Assembly: GCA_023415655.1 (NCBI GenBank)
Contig: JAEZKD010000002.1
Location: 1-20,956 of the forward strand
Direction of reading: 5' to 3'
Origin: Bacillota bacterium
GTDB lineage: Bacteria > Bacillota > Clostridia > Lachnospirales > Lachnospiraceae
Length of the DNA stretch: 20,956 nucleotides
A model generated the notes under the pieces. It did no database searches, was not told the DNA's origin, and saw only the letters and a program-made list of their open reading frames with translations. Shown here piece after piece: positions 7,643 through 16,477 of this stretch. Position 1 is the first letter of the stretch. Each line of letters opens with the position of its first letter. Position numbers and translations under genes: made by a program.

Positions 7643-9310
7643 TCACATTTCAGCGCCACATTCTGGTGTATCATTTTCTTGCTGAACGGGTAAAACCTTT
7701 GTACGTCTTCTATTCTTTCTAACTTCATCGTTTGGATTTTCACTTGTAATACCACAATGCGAATAAATATCATTCATAAATGTTTGCCCCTTCTCAGGAA
7801 GATTTTTAAGTGATCCAACTTTTTCTTTTAAAATATTTACATCTGCTCCATAGTTAATAAGTACCTTTGCTGCTTCAACCTTATTTGTTTCAAGGCAAGC
7901 AACTAGTGCCTCACTTCCATTAGCATTTATATCAGCTCCTTGATTAATAAGAGCATGGAACACTTCTGGGTCCTTCCTTTGAGCAGCAAAATAGAATAGA
8001 GCAGGAGCAACCTCTTCAATTCTTGAGCAATGAGAAAGACTTGCATTAAAGAGATCATATTTTTCAGCTCTACACATTTCTTTCAAGATAACCGTGTCAT
8101 TAAATGTATTTTGTCCAGCAGCTGCAATTAAGCTTTCTATCTTATCATCAGGTAAACAGTTGAGAGCTTGTTCCAAAAAGGCTCTCATTGTTTGCTGTCG
8201 TATTTCTCCTGAAAGGTTTTTATCTGCATATTTGAAAATATGTAATGCGCTTTCAAAGTTATTATCTATGGCTTTTATATATGCATCTTGAAGTGTTCTA
8301 ATAGACACTGGCGTTTTTGCTACATTTAAAATATGGTTTAAGATATCCGTACTCTGAATTGTTTTTCCTTCAGCTGCTTCACAAATAAATTCATGAGAGT
8401 GCTTTATTTGTCTATCAAAGTTGTTAAATAGACGAATAAAATTATCAACCTCCGCATTACTAATTGCTGCATATAATAGGTCAAGTTGCTTGTTGTTTTC
8501 TTTTTCAGAATCAATTATTTCATCAAGCTTATTGTTCAGAGCTATCATCATCTTGTGAAGAATAGTACCGATCATATTAAACATGGAGCTTTTAGGTTCA
8601 TAATTTTTCTGCTGCTCTTCAAGCAAATCAATTACAACCTCAGCTTGTTCTGGAGTAAAGTTAACACTGATAAGTTGCTGCTTAATTTTATCCTGGTCTT
8701 TGCTTTGGTTCGTCTCATGTTTGATTTCATATGAGGTATTACTCATACTATCCTTATTACTATCATCCTCAAGCGTCTTTATTTCATTATTTATTATTAC
8801 TTCCTTTTGTTGTCCCAATTCTTCAGTCTGTTTTTTACGAATACTTTGAGAAAAATTTAATTCAATGGTTTCTAGTGGTGTGATAGAATCCTTGGTAGGA
8901 TCACTTAGAGTACTTTCAATTTTCTTGTCTTCTACATCCACAGTAAACGCCTGAATCGATTTCTTCAGTGCATCAGCTGCCTTATCATATGCTTCGACTG
9001 CCTTACCTTTTTCAATTTCATACTTCATGTACAGAAGTGCTCCATTTTGTTCTTTGCTTTCACAATCCTTCAATGATATAGTTGCAACAACCATATTTTC
9101 ATTTTGTGACAACGACCCTGAGATTACTCCTTCTGATGGAAATGCTTCCTTTTTCCTGTTCTTATAATTATTCGATACAACAAAAAAGTCAGGTTTTAGT
9201 CCCTGACTCTGAAGTCTGTTTTCTAGCTCTGAAATTATTTCTGATACTAACTTTTGTCTCATCTTTCTAGAATTATCTTCCGATGGAGTATTAAACTCAA
9301 TTCTCTTCAT
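7643..9310 (-). CDS. large hypothetical protein with C-terminal ankyrin repeats
   Basis: A 555-residue protein. The N-terminal 130 residues are alpha/beta and unrecognised, residues about 150-220 are low-complexity and charged, and the middle is helical. Around residues 447-495 are two ankyrin-type repeats with the signatures LINQGADINANG and LINYGADVN. The C-terminus is basic, then polar. Ankyrin repeats bind proteins, so an adaptor role is plausible, but no partner is evident. ATG at 9310 overlaps the parB end by 14 nt and has GGAGG upstream inside parB. It lies between parB and the primase-like gene in an apparent single operon, suggesting a role in plasmid maintenance or replication; that is inference. 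Confidence 0.7.
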   Translation of the reverse strand: MKRIEFNTPSEDNSRKMRQKLVSEIISELENRLQSQGLKPDFFVVSNNYKNRKKEAFPSEGVISGSLSQNENMVVATISLKDCESKEQNGALLYMKYEIEKGKAVEAYDKAADALKKSIQAFTVDVEDKKIESTLSDPTKDSITPLETIELNFSQSIRKKQTEELGQQKEVIINNEIKTLEDDSNKDSMSNTSYEIKHETNQSKDQDKIKQQLISVNFTPEQAEVVIDLLEEQQKNYEPKSSMFNMIGTILHKMMIALNNKLDEIIDSEKENNKQLDLLYAAISNAEVDNFIRLFNNFDRQIKHSHEFICEAAEGKTIQSTDILNHILNVAKTPVSIRTLQDAYIKAIDNNFESALHIFKYADKNLSGEIRQQTMRAFLEQALNCLPDDKIESLIAAAGQNTFNDTVILKEMCRAEKYDLFNASLSHCSRIEEVAPALFYFAAQRKDPEVFHALINQGADINANGSEALVACLETNKVEAAKVLINYGADVNILKEKVGSLKNLPEKGQTFMNDIYSHCGITSENPNDEVRKNRRRTKVLPVQQENDTPECGAEM

Positions 9311-10349
9311 CCTCTACTACCTCCTCATTTTCTTCAATATCCTGTTGCTCAGCCTGTTTTCTCTCAAAGTACTCTTCCAGTGCTTTTTCAATAGTTGCTG
9401 CTATCTCGGTCTGTGTTGAATACTCTGTGAAGAACCTCGAAAGTATCTTTGGTTTCACTGTAAATACTGATAGCTTTGGTTTTCTTTTCGTCTCAAAGAA
9501 TTCACCCGAAGCTATTTTTTCAATGTCTTCCTTTGTAAGTTTCCCACTCCTTTCCTTCATCGCATCCGCCTTCTTGATATTAATTTTATATTCATTATTG
9601 CTAAGGATATTGAAAAGAAGATTTTGCTCCTGGCTAGTCAAGTATGAAATACTAACCGCTGGAACTAGTTTAATATCACCTTGGTCAACAAGATTTAATA
9701 GGTCATCATTAAGATAATTTAGTCTCAAATATCTTTGGATATTTGTATTACTCATCTTATTGTTTTTAGCAATTACGTTCCTGCTTTTTTCAGGGTGTCC
9801 AACTTGGACACCCTGTTTATCAGCCTTACTCTCGTCATCATTTGAGTCACTTTCAATTGCATTTATATATGCTTGTTTTTGCTTGGCTTCCTTGCATGCT
9901 TCAAGTTGCATCTGCAAGCTTTTTGCTAACTCGCTTGGAAGCATTTCATCTATACTGCGTTGCAAGAAATTACTGTCAGTAACAATAATTTTAGCTTCAG
10001 CATCACTTATGTTTTCCTTTATGAAAGCTGGTATCTTTGTAAGTCCTGCTAACTTAGCAGAATTAACCCGATTATGTCCGCTGAGTATTTCAAAGGTTCC
10101 ATCATCCTTCTTGCGAACAGTAATGGGTGACATTACCCCATTGTCCTTGATAGATTCAACTAGCTTATCTAGTTTCTCACCGGTATAGAGCTTGAATGGA
10201 TGTCCTTTAAACGGAATTAATATATCTATGTCAATCTCTGCTATATTCTCATTTTCAGCTGTTCTACTAGAGTTCAACTTAAACATCTCTGCAAAGGCGG
10301 CTGTACTGCTCAAATCCTTCTTGGATGAGAAGTCAATTTTGCTACCCAT
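9297..10349 (-). CDS. parB: ParB-family partition protein
   Basis: CTPase and DNA-binding partner of ParA for segregation of the element. The N-terminal ParB/Srx domain (about 40-130) starts IDILIPFKGHPF and includes LVESIKDNGVMSPITV and the ligand-binding box SGHNRVNSAKLAGL (about 94-107). The middle contains helices likely to form the HTH region (KNNKMSNTNIQRYLRLNYL), and the C-terminus is strongly acidic. Length (350) is typical of plasmid ParB. ATG at 10349 has AGGGGA six bases upstream and follows parA by 3 nt. No parS-like site could be assigned by eye. Confidence 0.88.
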   Translation of the reverse strand: MGSKIDFSSKKDLSSTAAFAEMFKLNSSRTAENENIAEIDIDILIPFKGHPFKLYTGEKLDKLVESIKDNGVMSPITVRKKDDGTFEILSGHNRVNSAKLAGLTKIPAFIKENISDAEAKIIVTDSNFLQRSIDEMLPSELAKSLQMQLEACKEAKQKQAYINAIESDSNDDESKADKQGVQVGHPEKSRNVIAKNNKMSNTNIQRYLRLNYLNDDLLNLVDQGDIKLVPAVSISYLTSQEQNLLFNILSNNEYKINIKKADAMKERSGKLTKEDIEKIASGEFFETKRKPKLSVFTVKPKILSRFFTEYSTQTEIAATIEKALEEYFERKQAEQQDIEENEEVVEDEEN

Positions 10350-10352
10350 AAT

Positions 10353-11126
10353 TTATCCCCTTTCAAGTAACTCCTGTGTAATTTTTAAGTACTCAGCTCC
10401 AAGCTTACTGTTCTTAATAGAAACCATGCTCTTCTGCTCGTATGTACTATTTGTAGCTTCAACACTTCTATGAACTCTTGTCTTAAATAAAATATCTTTG
10501 TACTTATCTTCCAGCGCCTTTTCAACTGCTTTTGACATATTAGTCATATCAACCATTGTTAGTATAACGCCTTCTATTCTAAGTGCTGGATTAATGTTAC
10601 ATTTAACAAGGTCATATACCTGCTCAAGTTGAGTTAAACCGTCAAGTGCAAATTTCTGAGCCTGGACAGGTATAATCATTGAGTCAGCTGCAGCAAGCGC
10701 ATTTGTTAGAAGAATACCCAGACTAGGCAAACAGTCTATGAAAATATAGTCATAGGATTTAAAGACTTCTCTTCTCAGTAACCTACTAAGCACTTGTTCA
10801 CGGCACATTACATTGGACAAAAATAAATCTGCACCAGCAAGCTTTATATCGGCTGGTATATAATCAATCCCTTCAGCATTTCGTCTTACGCTAGTAATGA
10901 TCGTTTCATCCTTCAGTTGATTACTAGATGCATCCATTAATAAATCGCTAATACTAGGCTTGTTATCATACTCAAAGCCTAAGTACTCGCTCATGTTGCC
11001 TTGTGGATCCAGGTCAAGCGCCAAAACTTTTTTATCTTCCTTTGCCAGAGCTGCTGCCAAGTTAACAGCAGTTGTCGTTTTCCCAACTCCACCTTTTTGG
11101 TTTGCAATTGCAATTATTTTACTCAT
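10353..11126 (-). CDS. parA: ParA-family partition ATPase
   Basis: Deviant Walker ATPase that moves ParB-bound DNA on the nucleoid. It has the ParA-type Walker A motif KGGVGKTT (residues 11-18), the Walker A' motif LDLDPQGN (about 38-45) and a Walker B region YDYIFIDCLPSLG. At 257 residues it is the short (Soj-like) form without an N-terminal HTH domain, so autoregulation would need another protein. ATG at 11126 has GAGAGGAG upstream. A terminator-like hairpin lies directly before this ribosome binding site. It heads the parA-parB-ankyrin-primase run. Confidence 0.93.
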   Translation of the reverse strand: MSKIIAIANQKGGVGKTTTAVNLAAALAKEDKKVLALDLDPQGNMSEYLGFEYDNKPSISDLLMDASSNQLKDETIITSVRRNAEGIDYIPADIKLAGADLFLSNVMCREQVLSRLLRREVFKSYDYIFIDCLPSLGILLTNALAAADSMIIPVQAQKFALDGLTQLEQVYDLVKCNINPALRIEGVILTMVDMTNMSKAVEKALEDKYKDILFKTRVHRSVEATNSTYEQKSMVSIKNSKLGAEYLKITQELLERG

Positions 11127-11147
11127 AACAATTTTCTCCTCTCAATA

Positions 11148-11171
11148 TAAAAAGCACCTTCTCCGGGTGCT
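11148..11171 (-). terminator. intrinsic-terminator-like hairpin immediately upstream of parA
   Basis: Minus strand AGCACC, loop of seven, GGTGCT, then TTTTATA. The T run ends a few bases before the parA ribosome binding site. It may separate the DUF5348 gene from parA or act as a leader attenuator. Confidence 0.6.
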
Positions 11172-11196
11172 CAATATCTTATCAGTTCCATATATG

Positions 11197-11601
11197 TTAT
11201 CTTCTTATTCTAGCCTTCATTCCAGTATATAGATAAGGCTTGTCGGCACCGTAAAAATAGTATCCGCCATCCCTGTACTCTACTCTTCCAGCAAACCACT
11301 CTAGCTCTCCGTCATATTCAAGTTCACATTCTATAGAACTTCCACAGCTAAAGTAATCTATACTCTTCCCACCGTCATCAATTAGATCAAACTTACCATC
11401 TTCTCTATTTCTCAAAGTACCTTCTCTAGTAGGTTTTGAATAATGTTCAATTGCATATACTACATCGTCCATTTTTTCAACTAACCCTTCAAGTTTTCTG
11501 CAAATCATTTCATCTTCAAAAGTTGTTGACGGTGCTTGCTCTACTTTCTTCTTCATGCCATAAATGTGATCTTTTAAACTCTTATGGTATAAATTGTCCA
11601 T
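11197..11601 (-). CDS. DUF5348-domain protein
   Basis: A 134-residue protein of unknown function. The N-terminal half is helical and charged. The C-terminal half matches the small beta-rich DUF5348 pattern: TREGTLRNREDGKFDL, then CGSSIE, WFAGRVEYRDGGYYF and TGMKARIRR at the end. This family is common on Firmicute plasmids and integrative elements. ATG at 11601 is preferred over the upstream in-frame ATG at 11616 because AGGAG lies seven bases before it and is itself within the longer frame. It lies 70 nt before parA on the same strand. No role can be derived from sequence. Confidence 0.7.
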   Translation of the reverse strand: MDNLYHKSLKDHIYGMKKKVEQAPSTTFEDEMICRKLEGLVEKMDDVVYAIEHYSKPTREGTLRNREDGKFDLIDDGGKSIDYFSCGSSIECELEYDGELEWFAGRVEYRDGGYYFYGADKPYLYTGMKARIRR

Positions 11602-11685
11602 AGTTATTCTCCTCATAAAATATAATTTACTATACCTCTATATTAAACTATTAAAGCAGTATTGTATAAATTCAACTTGCATAGC

Positions 11686-11706
11686 AAAAACCGCTTTATG
11701 AGCGGT
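11686..11706 (-). terminator. intrinsic terminator at the boundary of the maintenance module
   Basis: Perfect ACCGCT/AGCGGT arms with a 5-nt loop, followed on the minus strand by five T. It would stop transcripts coming from the defence island before the DUF5348 gene. Confidence 0.6.
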
Positions 11707-11737
11707 CTCTATGACTATTTCGAAATTTTAAAATTTT

Positions 11738-11857
11738 GTGAAGTTCGGCGGGCCAGACGGTGAGCTTGCTGCTGCCAACAGGTATTTAAGTCAGCGTTAC
11801 TCTATGCCTTATAAGGAGGTTAAGGGTATGTTGAGAAAATGTATAGATGTTGGATAG
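11738..11857 (+). pseudogene. cotJC: remnant of spore coat / manganese-catalase-like gene cotJC
   Basis: The plus-strand frame from 11738 encodes GGPDGELAAANRYLSQRY followed by SMPYKEVKGML. This matches the conserved N-terminal block of CotJC (GGxDGELAAALRYLxQRY, then a GLLTDIGTEE segment). The match breaks after KGML: an RKC segment intervenes, IDVG resembles TDIG, and a TAG stop follows. The N-terminal part is missing because a TAA lies 6 nt upstream. What remains is therefore a short decayed internal fragment, opposite in strand to all neighbours. It suggests host chromosomal DNA captured or left behind at an insertion or recombination junction. Confidence 0.7.
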
Positions 11858-11859
11858 AA

Positions 11860-12106
11860 CTTTTCTTCCTGATGGAAATATTAGTATTTGGTTGAACCAC
11901 TCAAAATGTGTTTGGCTTTTTTGTTAGTTTTCTCATATAAGTTTTTATCTAGTTGGAGCTTGCGGTTTCTTTCAATCCTAAATTCAACTAACTTTTTATG
12001 GAGCGTAGGGAACATATATAAGCCTGATTGAGAAGTAGATTTTTGTAGGAGTAGATTGATTAGTTTTCTTTATAACTTTTAATGTATTTACATTGTAAAT
12101 TTATTA
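11860..12106. other. AT-rich junction segment without a convincing gene
   Basis: Between the cotJC remnant and the TIR gene stop. The only open frame of note is a minus-strand frame of 44 codons from ATG 12015 to a stop at 11881. It is Lys-rich, has no good ribosome binding site and no recognisable homology. It may be the tail of a lost gene. Confidence 0.4.
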
Positions 12107-13111
12107 TTAATCTATTCTAACAAGCCACTCTACAATATCTACAAATTTTGTCTCATAAAGTTTTTGGAAATTTTTCCCATTTTCATCAGATAAGAACTGC
12201 AAAAATTCTCCCATATCTTTTCTGTAGATCTGACCAATTATCTGAAGATCTTTGGCTGCCTCACTCGTCGCTTCATAATCACCAATCTTGATCATTGTTT
12301 GCTGTAGTTTATCATACTTATCTTTCCAGAATCCTATGTATTCAAGTTTTGCTTGTGCTCCATCATAGATATCAGTTCCTATCTTTTCCGGAGCTTTCTC
12401 GCTATAATATCTTCTTTCATTTTCACTTAATACAACAAACAAAAGCTTGTCCTTGTAGTGGTGATCTTTTAAGGTTTCACCAACCTCATACATACATGCC
12501 TGTCTTTTCAGATATGTATCACTCACAACAATTAAAACGTAATCATGATCCTGCAACGTATCCATAAATGCCTTAAAACTATCTTTGTACCTCAATTCGG
12601 TATAACGTGAAACTTTTATTGTATCCTTCAACCTATCGAGAATTCCCTTTTCAATTATGTCCACAATTGGTGTATCACATTCAGCATATGAAATAAACAG
12701 AGTTGAAGGCTCGTTTGATACCTTAGCACTAATTATTTCTACGCCATTATTCTTATAACAATAGTATGTTCCATCCACCAATACTTTTCTTTCAGATTTT
12801 TCAACTTTTATAGCAAATATATTTCTTCCTGCAACACTAACATATTCATATATGCTATGGGTATCTCCTGACAATCTTTTATATGTTGACTCCATAACGC
12901 TAATCATATCAAATGCAAGTTGGAAATCTAGTAGTTTCAGAATTCCATTATCTTTTTCAACTCCGATAAGAATATAACCTCCTTCTTTATTGGCTAGTCC
13001 GCATATGTATTTTGCCAATTCCCCAGGGCGTGACTCAAATGGTTTGCATATTAAATTATCTAACTTGCTTTTATTTATAATGTCTACAATTTCCTTTTCA
13101 TTTAATTTCAT
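12107..13111 (-). CDS. AlbA_2 (Schlafen-type) plus TIR domain protein, putative defence effector
   Basis: A 334-residue fusion. Residues about 20-125 match the AlbA_2/Schlafen-like putative nucleic-acid-binding domain (FESRPGELAKYICGLANKEG, then GYILIGVEKDNG). Residues about 136-255 form a TIR domain starting STLFISYAE, with VLIVVSDTYLKRQACMYEV (193-211). The Glu of CMYE (about 209) aligns with the catalytic Glu of NAD-cleaving TIR proteins. The last 75 residues are helical. Its ATG overlaps the stop of the upstream HSP90-like gene by 4 nt (ATGA), so the two are translationally coupled. By analogy with TIR immune effectors it may deplete NAD or make a signalling nucleotide when triggered; activity is inferred. 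The TIR call is confident. Confidence 0.82.
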   Translation of the reverse strand: MKLNEKEIVDIINKSKLDNLICKPFESRPGELAKYICGLANKEGGYILIGVEKDNGILKLLDFQLAFDMISVMESTYKRLSGDTHSIYEYVSVAGRNIFAIKVEKSERKVLVDGTYYCYKNNGVEIISAKVSNEPSTLFISYAECDTPIVDIIEKGILDRLKDTIKVSRYTELRYKDSFKAFMDTLQDHDYVLIVVSDTYLKRQACMYEVGETLKDHHYKDKLLFVVLSENERRYYSEKAPEKIGTDIYDGAQAKLEYIGFWKDKYDKLQQTMIKIGDYEATSEAAKDLQIIGQIYRKDMGEFLQFLSDENGKNFQKLYETKFVDIVEWLVRID

Positions 13112-16100
13112 TCAGTCATCAATCCTTTCAATGGTATCCTATTAAGTCCAGTCAACTTAATTATTTTCCCAAAGGTAAGTTTCCGCGGTTCGTTCTTTCC
13201 ATCTTCTACCCACAGTTCCCAATCCATAGAATAATCCAAAATATCCTTTTCTGTATTGTAATATATGCGCATTTCTCCACCATCAGATGGTCTTGCCAGC
13301 AAATATATCTCTTTTTTATCTTTCTTTATCACAAATATTGTGTTAATTCCAAATGCAGGGTTAACTAAAGGCTGAATATCAGAAAGATCATATCCGTCGC
13401 TCTTTCTCTCTCCCAAATATGAAATAATTCTATTTTTTGACCTCTCAAGTATAGATTTTACATACTTAAATGACTCTTCTTTGTGTTTCGATGGCCTGAT
13501 AAATTGGTTTGCAAAGTCAGCATTATTAAAAGCGGTATCTAATGCTTCCTCTGAGTCGATACCATATTGTATCATTATGTCTTCTGTAACCTCAGTTCTC
13601 TCAACAGACTCTTTATTCTTTGGCACCTTACTTTCACGTATGATTTCTTCTAGTTTTTCAGGACTGGGAATATTAAATTTCTCCATGATGTTATGCAATG
13701 TCTCTGCATTCTTAATATTAATGGCAATTTCTTCATCATCATATAAATAATGTTTATTTCTATATAAATCTGGAAAAATATCTTTCGCCTTTTCCTCATG
13801 ATCACACAACCATATCAACAACTTCTTAAAATAGTTTCTTACTTCAGCATCTTTTGAAGTTCTGTATTTATTTACATATTGTACAATGACCTGTGATACA
13901 TCGCTGTCCTTTTTCCATCTGCTTTCTGGCAAATCCAGATAGATCCTATTTACCAGTAAGACCGCCTTTATATCATATCCTGCGCTGACTGCTAACTCTT
14001 TCAACAACTCATCCATCTCCGCATCAAGGAAGATGTCTTCTTTTATCATGAATTTTCCATTCTGATTCGGAAGAATAGGCTTCGTTGACTTATTAATAAG
14101 GTTGTCATATCCCTGTTCTACTGCAAATTCAATAAATTCTTTTAGCAGTTCTATAGCTCTAGTATTAGTTAAATCCATGTATCTTGCGAACATAGTAACA
14201 TCTTCGAATTCACTAATTTTCTCTGCCACGCTGGTCATTGTATATTTTAAAGCATCCTGCAATAATTTTTCCGAAATCACAGGTACCTCTATCATTTGAT
14301 TATCAGTTCTAAGTATATCCTTTGCATATTGACAAATTTTCTTCTGGACAACAAGATGTTCATAACTATTTTTATACATATAAACCATTAGCAGCAAAAC
14401 ATCCGTTTTTTGTTGTCTACCAGCGTCTTCTAACTTACCCTCAATAAGCTTTAGAATCTGCTCATTATAATATTCTTTAAACTGAAACCACTCTCTATTT
14501 CTGAAATTCAAATCAAGTAGCCACTCTCTACAATCATCACCAAGAATATTCAAAATATTTTTATACTCTGCCAAAATTTCATTATCAAATTTTAACTCTG
14601 CAATACCACAAAATACTCCATTTTGATTCGGAACCACTCTAATACTATTTGAGATAATATGTGTCTGAAAGGTTTTATTTTCACCTATCAGATTATAGTA
14701 ATCTGATAACCATGTTTTCCATTCGTCTTCTGCTAGATTATTATGTAACTGCTCGACATCTCTGTAGTCCTGTAGTTGCTTCGTTAAATTTTTAAAAGTG
14801 TACCAATTACAATCAGTCCATAAAGAATGATACCACTTATGAATATCTTCCCTACACGGAATGCGTTCCGGCATTATTCTACGCATCAAATCCCATACTT
14901 TAGCACGTATTTCATCATCTCGTTCAGAAATAATGAATACTTGCTCGTCATCAAAGCAATCTAGCAATTCCATCATAGAATTACTACTAGTGCGGATAAT
15001 TGGTGTATGAAGAATAGTACTTTTACAATTACTAACAATTTCCTTTAACCATTCCTCATCGTACCATTCTTTATTTGAATATGAATTGATACAAGTTATA
15101 TTATAGATTCCACTCCATTCTTTTCTTGCAGCATATCCTAATAATTTCTCATACAATTCACATGCTTTTTTAATGATATTTCGATTTTGCTCTATTTCAT
15201 TGTCAATCTTCATTTTTGATTTGCACGTAATGAAAATACCATCTCTTGGTTCTGTCGGATTAAAATCTCTTGAGCAAACTAACACTGGGAAAGGGAAGTC
15301 CTCTGTTCCAATCAGAGGAAAATCACAAAATAACTTAGATTGTTCTTTTGCAAATGGCATAATGTTTATTTTATTACCATAGTGTTCCAATGCAATGGAT
15401 ATTGTAGTTTCATTCTCCGTTAAATTCAAAACAAAAATGCTCTTTTTTCCCATATCAGATTCATACATAATTTCATGAATTAACGCTTTTTCCAATCCAC
15501 ATGTGTATTTGTCTATATATCTATATACTTCTCGTGTAGATTCAAGTGCAATTTCTTCAATATCACTAAGTACGGACAATACAAATGGTGCTGACACTCT
15601 TAAGTTTTCGATTCCCTGTAGTGCCACTTCTATACCATTCTCATCTAATTCATACTCAAATTTGGTATTGTACGCTTCAATATCCAACTCATCTTCTAGC
15701 ATCAATTGGCATTCCTGAAGTTGTTCAACAGATTCTTCTAATGCTTTGATAATTTCATGTCTCTCATGTCCAGTTCGATTTAGAGTGATACGAAATTTTG
15801 AATATTTGCCTATTTCAGTTTCTAAAACTCCTGATACATTAACAATCTCAGACAGCAAATGTGTTGTAATAAATCCAGTCCCAAACTTTCCACTCTTTCT
15901 GTCAGTTTCATTAATTCTGTCCTTAGAAGAAGCTTGATTTATGAGTGACATAACATTCATCATAGAAAAAGCTTTACCGTTATGCTTAAAAACAACAATT
16001 CTGTTCTCTTTATTGTAGTCGATGCTTATTTTCACTTTACCAGAATTATTACACACATCTTTAGCATTTTGGCATAGTTCCCATATCCATCGTTTGGCAC

Positions 16101-16221
16101 TATTCTCATTATTACTATATCTCAGTTTCTGCATCAATTGAACAATACGATTTGCCGCACCTACTCTTAATGAATTATTATCTGCTTCCTCTATACTTCT
16201 CTGTAACTGTTCTCTATCCAT
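13108..16221 (-). CDS. large HSP90/sacsin-type (GHKL) ATPase, putative defence sensor
   Basis: About 1037 residues. The N-terminal 200 residues form a GHKL/HSP90-like ATP-binding domain in the sacsin-like style: N-box WELCQNAKD (47-55, with Glu48 and Asn52), VVFKHNGKAF (76-85) as the G1 region, and GKFGTGFITTHLL (111-123) as the G2 lid. The remaining 800 residues are mainly helical without a recognised nuclease or helicase motif, and probably sense or scaffold. ATG at 16221 is preferred to the in-frame ATG at 16233 because GGGAG lies five bases upstream. It is the first gene of a two-gene unit with the AlbA_2-TIR protein. HSP90-like proteins of this architecture recur in predicted conflict systems. 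ATPase domain confident, role inferred. Confidence 0.8.
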   Translation of the reverse strand: MDREQLQRSIEEADNNSLRVGAANRIVQLMQKLRYSNNENSAKRWIWELCQNAKDVCNNSGKVKISIDYNKENRIVVFKHNGKAFSMMNVMSLINQASSKDRINETDRKSGKFGTGFITTHLLSEIVNVSGVLETEIGKYSKFRITLNRTGHERHEIIKALEESVEQLQECQLMLEDELDIEAYNTKFEYELDENGIEVALQGIENLRVSAPFVLSVLSDIEEIALESTREVYRYIDKYTCGLEKALIHEIMYESDMGKKSIFVLNLTENETTISIALEHYGNKINIMPFAKEQSKLFCDFPLIGTEDFPFPVLVCSRDFNPTEPRDGIFITCKSKMKIDNEIEQNRNIIKKACELYEKLLGYAARKEWSGIYNITCINSYSNKEWYDEEWLKEIVSNCKSTILHTPIIRTSSNSMMELLDCFDDEQVFIISERDDEIRAKVWDLMRRIMPERIPCREDIHKWYHSLWTDCNWYTFKNLTKQLQDYRDVEQLHNNLAEDEWKTWLSDYYNLIGENKTFQTHIISNSIRVVPNQNGVFCGIAELKFDNEILAEYKNILNILGDDCREWLLDLNFRNREWFQFKEYYNEQILKLIEGKLEDAGRQQKTDVLLLMVYMYKNSYEHLVVQKKICQYAKDILRTDNQMIEVPVISEKLLQDALKYTMTSVAEKISEFEDVTMFARYMDLTNTRAIELLKEFIEFAVEQGYDNLINKSTKPILPNQNGKFMIKEDIFLDAEMDELLKELAVSAGYDIKAVLLVNRIYLDLPESRWKKDSDVSQVIVQYVNKYRTSKDAEVRNYFKKLLIWLCDHEEKAKDIFPDLYRNKHYLYDDEEIAINIKNAETLHNIMEKFNIPSPEKLEEIIRESKVPKNKESVERTEVTEDIMIQYGIDSEEALDTAFNNADFANQFIRPSKHKEESFKYVKSILERSKNRIISYLGERKSDGYDLSDIQPLVNPAFGINTIFVIKKDKKEIYLLARPSDGGEMRIYYNTEKDILDYSMDWELWVEDGKNEPRKLTFGKIIKLTGLNRIPLKGLMTE

Positions 16222-16477
16222 CTTTTCTCCCATGAAACAATTCGAAATAAGTTTTTAAATTAAAATCTATATTTTCTACCATCATTATGTATTAATTCTA
16301 GTAGTTGTCTTACCAAATACATCATTTGCCATCCTCATCTATTAGAGAATCAAATACTCCCAAGTTTTCTAGTAAAGTTTCTAATTCGACTCTCCTGACA
16401 CAAATAATAACATTACCCAACCATTTCCTTAAATAAGCTCCATAATTCAAATATACTACTGTGTAATATTTAAAGCT
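16222..16477 (-). other. intergenic segment with a 52-codon open frame after the ATPase stop
   Basis: Directly after the stop of the DUF2326 gene the same frame stays open for 52 codons (16477-16322), with protein-like content (NYGAYLRKWLGNVI and VELETLLENLG) but no start codon with a ribosome binding site. It may be a remnant gene tail. The remainder should contain the promoter of the HSP90-TIR unit; no clear -35/-10 pair is evident. Confidence 0.35.

Noticed and set aside
9760..10188. 142-codon plus-strand open frame opposite parB
   Set aside because: Antisense shadow of parB, hydrophobic because of complementary codon bias, with no start signal.
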